Below are positions 24,684-32,792 of a DNA stretch of 54,733 nucleotides, piece by piece. A program made the translations under genes and the position numbers. Every line of letters begins with the position of its first letter. Positions within the stretch are counted from its first letter, which is position 1. A model generated the notes under the pieces. The model worked only from the letters and a program-made list of their open reading frames with translations. It ran no database searches and was not told where the DNA came from. This DNA comes from an uncultured Peptococcaceae bacterium (GTDB lineage Bacteria; Bacillota; Peptococcia; Peptococcales; Peptococcaceae), in contig CABQBF010000002.1 of NCBI GenBank assembly GCA_902462325.1, positions 1 through 54,733 of the forward strand. The letters run 5' to 3'.

Positions 24684-25468
24684 TGCGCGCCTTTCTGCTG
24701 CCGAGCCAGCAAATCCGGTATCACTTGAGCCAAATCAGCACCCACACAAATTGCTTTCTGTCGATTTTCTTCCACGCAAAGAGGGTGCAAGGTGTTCACA
24801 CGAATCAGTTTAGCGTGTTTATGGTTCATCACAATCTGCTCAAAGGGAAAGCGAATTAATTCAGGCATAGTATAGCCTACGCCTAACTCCAAAATAATCA
24901 GACGATTGTGAGCAGAACCATTGATGAACCGAAAATATGCTTCGTTTTTCTCCTGATAAGGCTCCGCGCAAAAATTTTTTCCTGTATAAACATTCATCAC
25001 CAATGGAGCGCCGCAGTGGGGACATTTTGGCAAGTAGGCTGCATCTTTTTGTAGCTGCTGAAAATGCTGTTTGCCAATCCAAGTATGATTGCGGCAGTTT
25101 TTACTACACTGCACCCGCGCCATATCGCCTTGTGCTTTATAAATACGGGATAATTCTAAACCACTGTGCTGTAAAAAGCCGTCGGGATTACTGTCTATGA
25201 TAAAATAATCTTTGCCTGCCAATAGCTGCGCCAATTCCGTATACAACGCCGGCACATTTTTGTTGAGTCTTTGCGTTTCGATATACGGCATCCAAAAGGG
25301 CCAGTATTCTTTTTCATGTAATCTTTTATCGATTGGCAGCGTGTCTACACCAGCAGCATGCGGAAAGCCTGCGCCTAATCCTACCAAAACCTGTTCTGCT
25401 TGCCGCAGGTCTTTTAAAATTTGCTCCGCCTTTTCTTCATTCCACGCTACATCAGTTTTATTAGACAT
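24680..25468 (-). CDS. Non-canonical sirtuin (SirTM-like Sir2 protein)
   Basis: This is a 262-aa Sir2-fold NAD-dependent protein. The NAD motif is altered (GLGAGFPHAAGVD, residues 30-42). Four zinc-ligand cysteines are present (Cys121, 125, 149, 152). The usual catalytic His before the zinc ribbon (HG) is replaced by Gln113 in KAQGDM. A Gln at this place is the mark of SirTM-class sirtuins, some of which are ADP-ribosyltransferases. No macrodomain, GcvH-like or lipoate-ligase gene is adjacent, unlike classic SirTM operons. The start ATG 25468 follows GGAG. It is the first gene of a unit with the pentapeptide protein and diverges from dnaB. Confidence 0.82.
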   Translation of the reverse strand: MSNKTDVAWNEEKAEQILKDLRQAEQVLVGLGAGFPHAAGVDTLPIDKRLHEKEYWPFWMPYIETQRLNKNVPALYTELAQLLAGKDYFIIDSNPDGFLQHSGLELSRIYKAQGDMARVQCSKNCRNHTWIGKQHFQQLQKDAAYLPKCPHCGAPLVMNVYTGKNFCAEPYQEKNEAYFRFINGSAHNRLIILELGVGYTMPELIRFPFEQIVMNHKHAKLIRVNTLHPLCVEENRQKAICVGADLAQVIPDLLARQQKGAQ

Positions 25469-25532
25469 TTTCTTCACTCCGTAAATTCTATTTGCTTTAT
25501 TATAACACAACAATAGAAATTGCTCATCTTCA

Positions 25533-25562
25533 TTGTCTTTTTTTTCGCAGATAGTGTATAAT
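25533..25562 (+). promoter_or_regulatory. dnaB promoter
   Basis: TTGTCT (25533-25538), an 18-nt spacer and TATAAT (25557-25562) precede dnaB. A minus-strand TATAAT near 25504-25499 probably serves the sirtuin gene. Confidence 0.65.
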
Positions 25563-25600
25563 AAGTTATCAAAATGATTTGAAAACAGGAGGTTAGCCTT

Positions 25601-26938
25601 ATGGCTGAATTTACAAGTGATAAAATGCTGCCGCAAAGTTTAGAAGCAGAGCAAGCCGTACTGGCTGCCATGTTCAATGACCGCGATGCCATCTTAGAGG
25701 CAATTCCACTACTAAAAGAGTCGGATTTCTACCGGCACGACCACGGCGTTTTGTTTGCTACTATGCGTAAAATGAATGAACAAAATGTGCCCGTAGATTT
25801 GGTCACTATCACAGCCCAGTTAGATAAAGACGGAAATTTAGAAAAAGCCGGCGGAATCGCCTATGTAGCCCAAATTGCCAATTCTATCGGCAATGCCGCT
25901 AATGTTGCCCATTATGCCAATATTGTCAAAGAAAAAGCGGTGCTGCGCGATTTAATCAGTATCGCCAGCAATATTTCCAATCGCAGTTATGACGATACAG
26001 AGGACACTGAAAAAATTCTGGATGATGCGGAACGTATGGTACTGGAAATTTCACAGAAACGTACCCGTTCCGGTTTAACGCCAGTGGCTGAAGTCATTGA
26101 CCAATCACTGAGCCGTCTGGAAATCCTTTCTCAGAAAAAAGAAGGCTTGACTGGTCTTACCTCAGGCTTTGTAGATTTAGATCGCATAACCTCCGGCTGG
26201 CAAAAATCAGACTTTATCATTTTAGCTGCCCGCCCGGCTATGGGGAAAACTGCTTTAGCGCTGAATATGGCGCAAAATGCTGCTATGGCCACCAAACAGC
26301 CGGTAGCTATTTTCAGCTTAGAAATGTCTAAAGAACAGTTGGTCAATCGTATGATTTCCTCTTTGGCAGAAATTGACCAGCAAACGCTGCGCAACGGTCA
26401 CATTTACGGTGATGATTGGATTCGTCTGGTGAATGCTGTAGCGCCTTTAGGGGAGGCGCCTGTTTACATCGACGACACCCCTGCCATCTCTGTGCGGGAA
26501 GTGCGCGCCAAAGCCCGCCGTTTAAAAACAGAACAGGGCTTAGGCTTAATCATTATCGACTATCTGCAATTAATGGGCAGTACCGGCCGCATTGAAAGTC
26601 GTCAACAGGAAGTTTCGCAAATTTCCCGCAGCTTGAAAGCGTTAGCCAGAGAATTAGATATTCCCATCATTGCACTCTCCCAATTAAGCCGTTCGGTAGA
26701 ACAGGGGCAAGAAAAAAAACCAAGCCTGAGCCATTTACGGGAATCCGGCTCTCTGGAACAAGATGCCGACATCGTTATGTTTATTTATCGTGACGAATAT
26801 TATAATGAAGATTCAGACAAAAAAGGCCAGGCCGAAATTATCATTGCCAAGCACAGAAACGGCGCCACTGGCTCTGTAGATTTAAGCTTCCGCAAAGAGT
26901 TTACCAAATTCGGTAATCTTAGCAGAATGCCCGGTTAA
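25601..26938 (+). CDS. dnaB: Replicative DNA helicase
   Basis: This is the 445-aa hexameric DnaB-type helicase (called DnaC in Bacillus). The N-terminal domain (about 10-115) begins LPQSLEAEQAVL. The RecA-like motor shows Walker A RPAMGKTA (Lys216), Walker B LIIIDYLQLM and the DnaB motif LSQLSRSVEQ. AGGAGG precedes ATG 25601. The gene ends about 28 nt before a strong terminator. Position near parS and purA fits an origin-proximal locus. Confidence 0.97.
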   Translation: MAEFTSDKMLPQSLEAEQAVLAAMFNDRDAILEAIPLLKESDFYRHDHGVLFATMRKMNEQNVPVDLVTITAQLDKDGNLEKAGGIAYVAQIANSIGNAANVAHYANIVKEKAVLRDLISIASNISNRSYDDTEDTEKILDDAERMVLEISQKRTRSGLTPVAEVIDQSLSRLEILSQKKEGLTGLTSGFVDLDRITSGWQKSDFIILAARPAMGKTALALNMAQNAAMATKQPVAIFSLEMSKEQLVNRMISSLAEIDQQTLRNGHIYGDDWIRLVNAVAPLGEAPVYIDDTPAISVREVRAKARRLKTEQGLGLIIIDYLQLMGSTGRIESRQQEVSQISRSLKALARELDIPIIALSQLSRSVEQGQEKKPSLSHLRESGSLEQDADIVMFIYRDEYYNEDSDKKGQAEIIIAKHRNGATGSVDLSFRKEFTKFGNLSRMPG

Positions 26939-26965
26939 AAACACTTTAACGCAAACCATTCATCG

Positions 26966-27002
26966 CTGCTGCACAAACATCCTGTGCAGCAGTTTTTATT
27001 TT
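26966..27002 (+). terminator. dnaB terminator
   Basis: A 10-bp perfect stem, CTGCTGCACA with TGTGCAGCAG, and a 7-nt loop are followed by TTTTTATTTT. Confidence 0.92.
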
Positions 27003-27010
27003 CCAGAAAA

Positions 27011-27046
27011 TAAAAAAGAGATACAAAGAAACCTTCGTATCTCTTT
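27011..27046 (-). terminator. Terminator of the coiled-coil gene
   Basis: AAGAGATAC (27016-27024) pairs with GTATCTCTT (27037-27045), with a U-run on the minus strand. It lies directly after the second stop codon at 27052, not after the internal TAG, so it marks the original gene end. Confidence 0.85.
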
Positions 27047-27051
27047 CATGG

Positions 27052-27528
27052 CTATTTTGCCATTTTTAACAACGCAATGTCATAAGAATTGCGGCATGTT
27101 GCCTGTTCACACTCATACACCCATTCTGCCAAAACAGTGATTTTTTGATTACATTCTTTCCGGAAATCGGCAATTCTCTCCTCCAAAGTCACTTGACCGT
27201 CCATTAAAGCATGAATCAATACAGTATGCTCCCGTTGCTACTCTAGTATATCCGCTTGTCCTTGTTCCAAGCGGTCCAACCGTGAATTTACCACTTTTAA
27301 CTCTGACTTGATGCCAGCTACATCTGTTTTTAGAACAGCTACGTCCGTCTTCAAACCTGCTACATCTATTTTTAAAGCAGCTACATCAGTTTTTAGCGCA
27401 GTTACCTCTGTCTTCAAGTCTGCTACGTCCGCCTTTAAAACCGATATGTCCGATTTCACATCATCCATATCTGTCCGTAAACCCCTTAATTCTGTTAACA
27501 CCAACTCCATACTTTTTTCTAAATCCAT
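27052..27528 (-). pseudogene. Coiled-coil protein interrupted by in-frame TAG
   Basis: From ATG 27528 (after AGAGGGGAG) the frame gives 96 residues, then TAG at 27240-27238. It continues in the same frame for 61 more codons to TAG at 27054-27052, just before a terminator. Residues 25-80 are a regular heptad coiled coil (ALKTDVA units). The part after the amber codon (QREHTVLIHALMDGQ, ERIADFRKECNQ) still reads as a normal helical protein. So the gene once encoded about 158 residues and has acquired a nonsense codon, or the codon is read through. Several nearby genes use TAG as a normal stop. No function is recognised. Confidence 0.7.
27317..27463 (-). repeat. 21-bp tandem repeat (seven units)
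   Basis: Seven consecutive 21-bp units, each beginning near GCTACRTCY on the + strand, encode one heptad each of the coiled coil. The fourth to seventh units are the most diverged. Such arrays change length by slippage. Confidence 0.85.
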
Positions 27529-27540
27529 ATAAATCTCCCC

Positions 27541-27726
27541 TCTTGATTTGAAATAAACACGCCGCTAGCATCTCTTGAACTACATGGAAGGGTACGATTA
27601 TAAAAAGATGGTTTCTATCTTGGCATACATACAATATTTTCGCGTGTTATTTTAATATTATACCATAGTAGGAACTGAAATGCCAACAAGAAGTTTTAAC
27701 GCCGTCCGTTTTTATTGCTAGTTTAT
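27541..27726. other. Gap between the coiled-coil gene and the trp operon
   Basis: No gene is visible. The coiled-coil gene promoter is expected here on the minus strand, but no clear -35/-10 pair stands out. Confidence 0.5.
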
Positions 27727-27763
27727 GTAAAAAAGGCGATGCTATCAAATAACACCGCCTTTT
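27727..27763 (-). terminator. trp operon terminator
   Basis: AAAAGGCG (27731-27738) pairs with CGCCTTTT (27756-27763), and the minus strand continues into a U-run. It lies about 13 nt after the trpA stop. Confidence 0.85.
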
Positions 27764-27775
27764 CAGTATTCTTTG

Positions 27776-28555
27776 TTATTTTACTGCTGCTACCGCTTTT
27801 TTCATTGCGCAAACGAAATCGGACACCGGCCCTACGCTGTCTTTTCCGTATTCAGCAACAATTTTTACAATGGCGCTCCCACAAATGACACCATCGGACA
27901 ACTTAGCCATTTCCGCAGCCTGCTGCGGATTAGAAATACCAAAACCAATAGCACAGGGAATAGTACTTACCTGCTTTACAGTTTGAATTAACTGACCAAT
28001 ATTGGTATTAATCTGTGTGCGCATCCCCGTAACACCCAACGAAGATACACAATACAAGAAGCCTTCTGCTTCAGCGGCAATCTTTTGCACTCTATCCGCC
28101 GATGTTGGCGCAATCATAGAAATTAATGCAATATCATTGGCGCGACAACCTGTTAATAATTCTGCTTTTTCTTCAAAAGGCACATCGGGCACAATAATGG
28201 CGTCAATACCAGCCTCATGGCTGTTTTTCATAAAACGGTCAATTCCATAGGAAAACACCGGATTCATATAAGTCATGAATACCAAGGGTACTGCGGTCTG
28301 CCGACGAACTCGTTTCACCATATCAAAAATTTTGTCAGTGGTAGTGCCTGCCGCCAGAGCACGCACATCGGCTTCTTGAATAACCGGCCCTTCTGCAATT
28401 GGGTCGGAAAAAGGAATGCCAATCTCAATAATGTCGGCTCCTGCCTGCGCCATGGCTACAATTAAAGCCTCGGTAGTAGCCAAATCTGGATCGCCGGCAG
28501 TTACAAACGGAATAAACGCTTTGCCATTAGAAAAAGCCTGCTGTATCTTATTCAT
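27776..28555 (-). CDS. trpA: Tryptophan synthase alpha subunit
   Basis: This is the 259-aa TIM-barrel alpha subunit, which cleaves indole-3-glycerol phosphate to indole and glyceraldehyde-3-P. FIPFVTAGDPDL, the catalytic Glu in ADIIEIGIPFSDPIAEGP and the catalytic Asp region (IDAIIVPDVPFEE) are present. Phosphate-binding GFGISNPQQ and CGSAIVKI follow. The start ATG 28555 is preceded by GAGGAG and overlaps the trpB stop. It is the last gene of the operon. Confidence 0.97.
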   Translation of the reverse strand: MNKIQQAFSNGKAFIPFVTAGDPDLATTEALIVAMAQAGADIIEIGIPFSDPIAEGPVIQEADVRALAAGTTTDKIFDMVKRVRRQTAVPLVFMTYMNPVFSYGIDRFMKNSHEAGIDAIIVPDVPFEEKAELLTGCRANDIALISMIAPTSADRVQKIAAEAEGFLYCVSSLGVTGMRTQINTNIGQLIQTVKQVSTIPCAIGFGISNPQQAAEMAKLSDGVICGSAIVKIVAEYGKDSVGPVSDFVCAMKKAVAAVK

Positions 28556-29732
28556 ATAAATCCACTCCTCTATAACGGGCAATGGCTGCCACATCTTTAT
28601 CTCCCCGGCCAGACAAACAAATTACCATAATTTGCTCTGGCGTCATTTCTTTGGCTAACTTCTTCGCATATGCAACGGCATGCGCGCTTTCAATGGCTGG
28701 AATAATCCCTTCTACACGAGATAAATATTCAAAAGCCTCTACTGCTTCTTCATCGGTCACCGGAACATATTGGGCACGGCCCAAATCATGCAGATTGGCG
28801 TGTTCCGGTCCCACACCCGGATAATCCAGACCAGCAGAGATGGAATATACCGGCGCAATTTGGCCATATTCATCCTGGCAAAAATAAGATTTCATGCCAT
28901 GGAAAATACCCAACTTGCCATTGGCTACACTGGCTGCATTTTTATCCGTATCTACTCCAAGACCGGCCGCTTCACAGCCAATCAACCGCACCGACGGCTC
29001 ATTGATAAAGTCATAAAATAGGCCCATGGAATTGCTGCCGCCGCCCACACAGGCTAACACCGCATCAGGCAAACGACCTTCCTTTTCCATCAATTGCGCA
29101 CGCACTTCTTCTCCAATAATTTTTTGGAAATCACGCACAATCATCGGGAACGGGTGCGGCCCCATTACAGAACCCAATACATACAAAGTGTCGTCCATCC
29201 GGTTGGTCCATTCCCGCATGGCTTCATTTACAGCATCCTTCAAGGTCATAGTGCCGGTAGTAACCGCATGTACCTTTGCGCCCAGCAATTCCATCCGAAA
29301 CACATTTAAAGCCTGCCGTTCCGTATCTTCCTTGCCCATATAAATTTCACATTCCATGTCTAACAGAGCCGCCGCTGTAGCAGTTGCTACACCATGCTGA
29401 CCGGCACCTGTTTCTGCAATGACTCTGGTTTTACCCATTTTCTTGGCCAATAGCACCTGCCCCAATACATTGTTGATTTTATGAGAACCGGTATGATTTA
29501 AATCCTCCCGTTTTAGATAGATTTTAGGGCCGCCCAAATCTTTGGTCATCTTTTCTGCATAATACAACAATGATGGCCGTCCAGCATATTCATTCAACAA
29601 GGTTGTTAGCTCCCGTTGAAAATCTGGATCATTTTTATAATGCTCATAAGCAGCTTCCAGTTCATTTACTGCATTCATCAAGGTTTCCGGCACATACTGG
29701 CCGCCATGAATGCCATATCTTCCTTTTGACAT
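28548..29732 (-). CDS. trpB: Tryptophan synthase beta subunit
   Basis: This is the 394-aa PLP-dependent beta subunit, which joins indole and serine to make tryptophan. Diagnostic motifs are GRPSLLYYAE, the PLP Lys in LNHTGSHKINN, ETGAGQHGVATATAAA and CVGGGSNSMG. It is TrpB1 type. AAAGGAGG precedes ATG 29732. It forms the alpha2beta2 complex with trpA, which it overlaps by 8 nt. Confidence 0.98.
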   Translation of the reverse strand: MSKGRYGIHGGQYVPETLMNAVNELEAAYEHYKNDPDFQRELTTLLNEYAGRPSLLYYAEKMTKDLGGPKIYLKREDLNHTGSHKINNVLGQVLLAKKMGKTRVIAETGAGQHGVATATAAALLDMECEIYMGKEDTERQALNVFRMELLGAKVHAVTTGTMTLKDAVNEAMREWTNRMDDTLYVLGSVMGPHPFPMIVRDFQKIIGEEVRAQLMEKEGRLPDAVLACVGGGSNSMGLFYDFINEPSVRLIGCEAAGLGVDTDKNAASVANGKLGIFHGMKSYFCQDEYGQIAPVYSISAGLDYPGVGPEHANLHDLGRAQYVPVTDEEAVEAFEYLSRVEGIIPAIESAHAVAYAKKLAKEMTPEQIMVICLSGRGDKDVAAIARYRGVDLYE

Positions 29733-29773
29733 TTGAGAATTCCTCCTTTATTTGCTTATCTACATCTTTTATT

Positions 29774-30412
29774 TTACATACTGCGCACTTGTTGTACAAA
29801 CTGTTTTATTTTCTCAGCACTTTTCCAGCCATTTTCTTCTACGCCGCTGCTGACATCTACTGCATAAGGATGTACTTGCTGAATGGCCTGCTGTACATTT
29901 TCCGGCGTTAAACCGCCTGCCAGAAAGAAGGGCTTATATAACGGTGGAATTTGCTGATAATCGAACTGTCGACCGCTGCCGCCAGCCACACTGGGAATAT
30001 AGGTATCCAGCAACAGATAATCGCAATCCAATTGCTGCGCCTGCAGAACAGTTTCGGCGCTACGTACCTGCACCGCTTTGACAATAGGAACCGCTGTTAA
30101 CGCCCGTAACTGTCGGATATAGGCCATATCTTCATGACCATGAAGCTGAATAATGTTGATAATGCCCTGTTGACATAAGGCTGCTATCTCCTCTGGCACA
30201 GCATCCACAAAAACACCCACTGTCTGAACAGAAGGCAATAACACCTCCCGCAGTTTTTGCGCCTGCGCCATTGTAACCTGACGCTTGCTGTCAGCAAATA
30301 CAAATCCTCCATATTGCGCCTGCACAGCATTGACTATCTGAGCATCCTCCAAACGACGTAAGCCGCAGATTTTAATTTTTGTTTCATGTTCTGTTCCGTG
30401 AGCAGTCGTCAT
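29774..30412 (-). CDS. trpF: Phosphoribosylanthranilate isomerase
   Basis: This 212-aa TIM-barrel enzyme is the third enzyme of tryptophan synthesis, converting PRA to CdRP. The catalytic Cys is in KIKICGLRR (about residues 12-20) and the catalytic Asp is in LLLDTYIP. GGSGRQFDY and LAGGLTPENV form the phosphate site. It begins 3 nt after the trpC stop. Confidence 0.94.
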   Translation of the reverse strand: MTTAHGTEHETKIKICGLRRLEDAQIVNAVQAQYGGFVFADSKRQVTMAQAQKLREVLLPSVQTVGVFVDAVPEEIAALCQQGIINIIQLHGHEDMAYIRQLRALTAVPIVKAVQVRSAETVLQAQQLDCDYLLLDTYIPSVAGGSGRQFDYQQIPPLYKPFFLAGGLTPENVQQAIQQVHPYAVDVSSGVEENGWKSAEKIKQFVQQVRSM

Positions 30413-30415
30413 GCT

Positions 30416-31198
30416 CTAAACCAATCCTTTCAACTGCTGCAGCATCCGTTTTTTATCCGCACTGCGCATCAGTGTTTCGCCAATAAGCACCCCATTCACA
30501 TGAGCTTCTTCCAGTTGGGCAATATCCGCTCTGTTTTTCATACCGCTCTCTGCTACAAAAACCACCTGTTCCGGCACCATTTGCCGCAAGCGTATACTGT
30601 TGCCGATATCGACTGTAAAGTCTTTCAAATTACGATTGTTCACACCAATGATTTCCGCGCCAGTAGCCAACGCCATAGCAATTTCCTTTTCATCGTGGGC
30701 TTCCACCAATGCCTCTAATCCTAACTGACGACACAACTGTAAATATTGTCTCAAGGTTTCTTTTTCCAGCAAGGAGCAAATCAACAACACTGCATCGGCA
30801 CCAATGATTTTGGCCTCATAAATCATATAGGCATCCACCGTAAAATCTTTGCGCAATAGGGGCAATTCGGTAATAGCACGAATTTGCTGCAAATAAGCAT
30901 TACTGCCTTGAAAATAATAGGGCTCTGTTAAAATCGAAATAGCATTGGCTCCCGCCTCATCATACTGACGGGCAATTTCCAGATAGGGAAACTCTGCTGC
31001 AATGACGCCTTTAGAGGGTGAGGCCTTTTTTACTTCGCAGATAAAGGACATGCCCGGTTCTGACAAGGCCTTTTTGAAATATCCAAAACGCCCACAATCC
31101 ATAGCCTCTGCCTGCTGCTTCAGATTTTCCAATGGAATTTGTTTTTTTTGCGCTGCCACCCTTTGGCGGGTTTTTTCAGCAATCTCTTCTAAAATCAT
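30416..31198 (-). CDS. trpC: Indole-3-glycerol-phosphate synthase
   Basis: This 260-aa TIM-barrel enzyme closes the indole ring from CdRP. Motifs are FICEVKKASPSKGVI (catalytic Lys), LLRKDFTVDAYMIYEA, IGVNNRNLKDF and VAESGM. AGGAGA precedes ATG 31198. It ends in TAG just before trpF. Confidence 0.96.
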   Translation of the reverse strand: MILEEIAEKTRQRVAAQKKQIPLENLKQQAEAMDCGRFGYFKKALSEPGMSFICEVKKASPSKGVIAAEFPYLEIARQYDEAGANAISILTEPYYFQGSNAYLQQIRAITELPLLRKDFTVDAYMIYEAKIIGADAVLLICSLLEKETLRQYLQLCRQLGLEALVEAHDEKEIAMALATGAEIIGVNNRNLKDFTVDIGNSIRLRQMVPEQVVFVAESGMKNRADIAQLEEAHVNGVLIGETLMRSADKKRMLQQLKGLV

Positions 31199-31210
31199 AA
31201 ATACTTTCTC

Positions 31211-32215
31211 CTAGCAATTGGTCGCTTTTACAAAACGCTGTAGCTGCTCATAAGCCTTGCCGCTATCCAAAATTTCCTCTGCCTCTTCGATCGTTTCCGC
31301 AATGAACTTGCCTGTTGCAATGTGGATGGCTGCTGCTGCATTCAGCACCACAATATCCCGTTTTGGGCCTTTCTGTCCTTTTAAAATATCGATGGCAATC
31401 TGTTTGTTTACTTCTGGCTCACCACCGACCAGAGCCTCCAGCTTACAATATTCCATGCCATAATCCCGCGGGTCTAAAGTATAGGCTTCTATCTTGCCGT
31501 CTTTAAACTCTCTCACTTCTGTGGTGGTTGTCAGTGTAATTTCATCCATACCATCGTTGCCATGCACCACCATGGCCCGATCCACACCCAGTTGCATCAA
31601 AACTTCCGTCATAGGTTCCAGCAAACTTTCCGAATAAACACCCATCAACTGCAGATTTGCGTTGGCTGGATTGGTCAATGGCCCTAACAGATTAAACACT
31701 GTCGGAATGCCAATTTGTCTGCGCACTGCTCCTACATACTTCATTGCCGGATGATATTTCTGAGCAAACATAAAGCATTGATTTGTTTCCTGTAACACCT
31801 GCTCATTTTTTTCCGGTTCCAGCATCAAATTCACACCCAGCGCTTCTAACACATCAGCCGCTCCGCATTTACTGGAAGCGCTGCGGTTCCCATGTTTGGC
31901 TATCCGTACACCGGAGGCTGCAATCACAAACGAGGCAATGGTAGATACGTTGAACGTGAATAACTGGTCACCGCCAGTCCCTACAATTTCTAACAAATCG
32001 CCGTTCCTGTGAATAGGCAAAGCATGGTTGCGCATACCTTGGGCAAATGCTGCAATTTCTTCGGTAGTTTCGCCTTTCATATGCAGCGCCGTCAAAAAAG
32101 CCGCTGTCAAAATTTCGCCGGCTTCGCCGCTCATAATATCATTCATGGTCGCTAAAGCGGTTTCCCTATCCAAATCTCTCCCTTCACTAACTGCTTTCAA
32201 TGCCTCTTTAATCAT
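31211..32215 (-). CDS. trpD: Anthranilate phosphoribosyltransferase
   Basis: This 334-aa enzyme adds phosphoribose from PRPP to anthranilate. The GTGGD glycine loop (IVGTGGDQLFTFNVST), KHGNRSASSKCGAADVLEALG and GPLTNPA are all present. The start ATG 32215 follows GGGAGG and overlaps trpG by 8 nt. Confidence 0.97.
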   Translation of the reverse strand: MIKEALKAVSEGRDLDRETALATMNDIMSGEAGEILTAAFLTALHMKGETTEEIAAFAQGMRNHALPIHRNGDLLEIVGTGGDQLFTFNVSTIASFVIAASGVRIAKHGNRSASSKCGAADVLEALGVNLMLEPEKNEQVLQETNQCFMFAQKYHPAMKYVGAVRRQIGIPTVFNLLGPLTNPANANLQLMGVYSESLLEPMTEVLMQLGVDRAMVVHGNDGMDEITLTTTTEVREFKDGKIEAYTLDPRDYGMEYCKLEALVGGEPEVNKQIAIDILKGQKGPKRDIVVLNAAAAIHIATGKFIAETIEEAEEILDSGKAYEQLQRFVKATNC

Positions 32216-32792
32216 TTCTGTTACCTCCCAGTTGTAAAAAATTTTTCAATATCACAATGCCATCCGGCGTTAAAATGGATTCGGGATGAAACTGCACGCC
32301 GTACACATTGGTACCTTTTAGTTGTACAGCCATAATCTCGCCGTCGGCATCTTCTCCAATAACTTGCAGGCATTCAGGCAAATTGTTCCGTTGCGCTGCC
32401 AAAGAATGATAACGGGCAACTGCCAATTGCTGCGGCAACCCCTGAAATAGAGGCACCTTGTTATCAATCGTAATGACACTTTGCTTGCCATGCATAATCT
32501 GTTTGGCAGCCGTTACTGTACCGCCCATCGCCTCACACAAAGCCTGATGCCCTAAGCACACCCCCAAAATAGGAATACGGCCAGCAAAGTGTTTGAGTAC
32601 ATCCTCACAAATTCCGGCGTCGGCCGGTTTTCCAGGACCCGGCGAAAGCACAATCTGTGCTGGATGTAGCTGTTCAATTTCTTCTAAAGTCAGTGCATCA
32701 TTGCGCACCACTTGCACATCCGGTTCCAGCGTTCCAATCATCTGCACTAAATTATAAGTAAAGCTGTCGTAATTATCTATAAACAATACCAT
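32208..32792 (-). CDS. trpG: Anthranilate synthase glutaminase subunit
   Basis: This 194-aa class I glutamine amidotransferase supplies ammonia to TrpE. It shows LFIDNYDSFTYNL at the N-terminus, VLSPGPGKPADAG, the nucleophile Cys in GVCLGHQAL and the catalytic His-Glu in VQFHPESIL. It may also serve folate synthesis (PabA), as in some Firmicutes with a single copy. Its ATG overlaps the trpE stop. Confidence 0.96.
   Translation of the reverse strand: MVLFIDNYDSFTYNLVQMIGTLEPDVQVVRNDALTLEEIEQLHPAQIVLSPGPGKPADAGICEDVLKHFAGRIPILGVCLGHQALCEAMGGTVTAAKQIMHGKQSVITIDNKVPLFQGLPQQLAVARYHSLAAQRNNLPECLQVIGEDADGEIMAVQLKGTNVYGVQFHPESILTPDGIVILKNFLQLGGNRND

Noticed and set aside
27238..27240. Pyrrolysine or global TAG recoding
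   Set aside because: Several normal genes here (patatin-like gene, trpC, cytidylate-kinase-like gene) end in TAG, so general recoding is unlikely; a local mutation is simpler.
27317..27463. CRISPR-like array of short repeats
   Set aside because: Units are contiguous 21-mers with no spacers and encode heptads of a coiled coil in frame.
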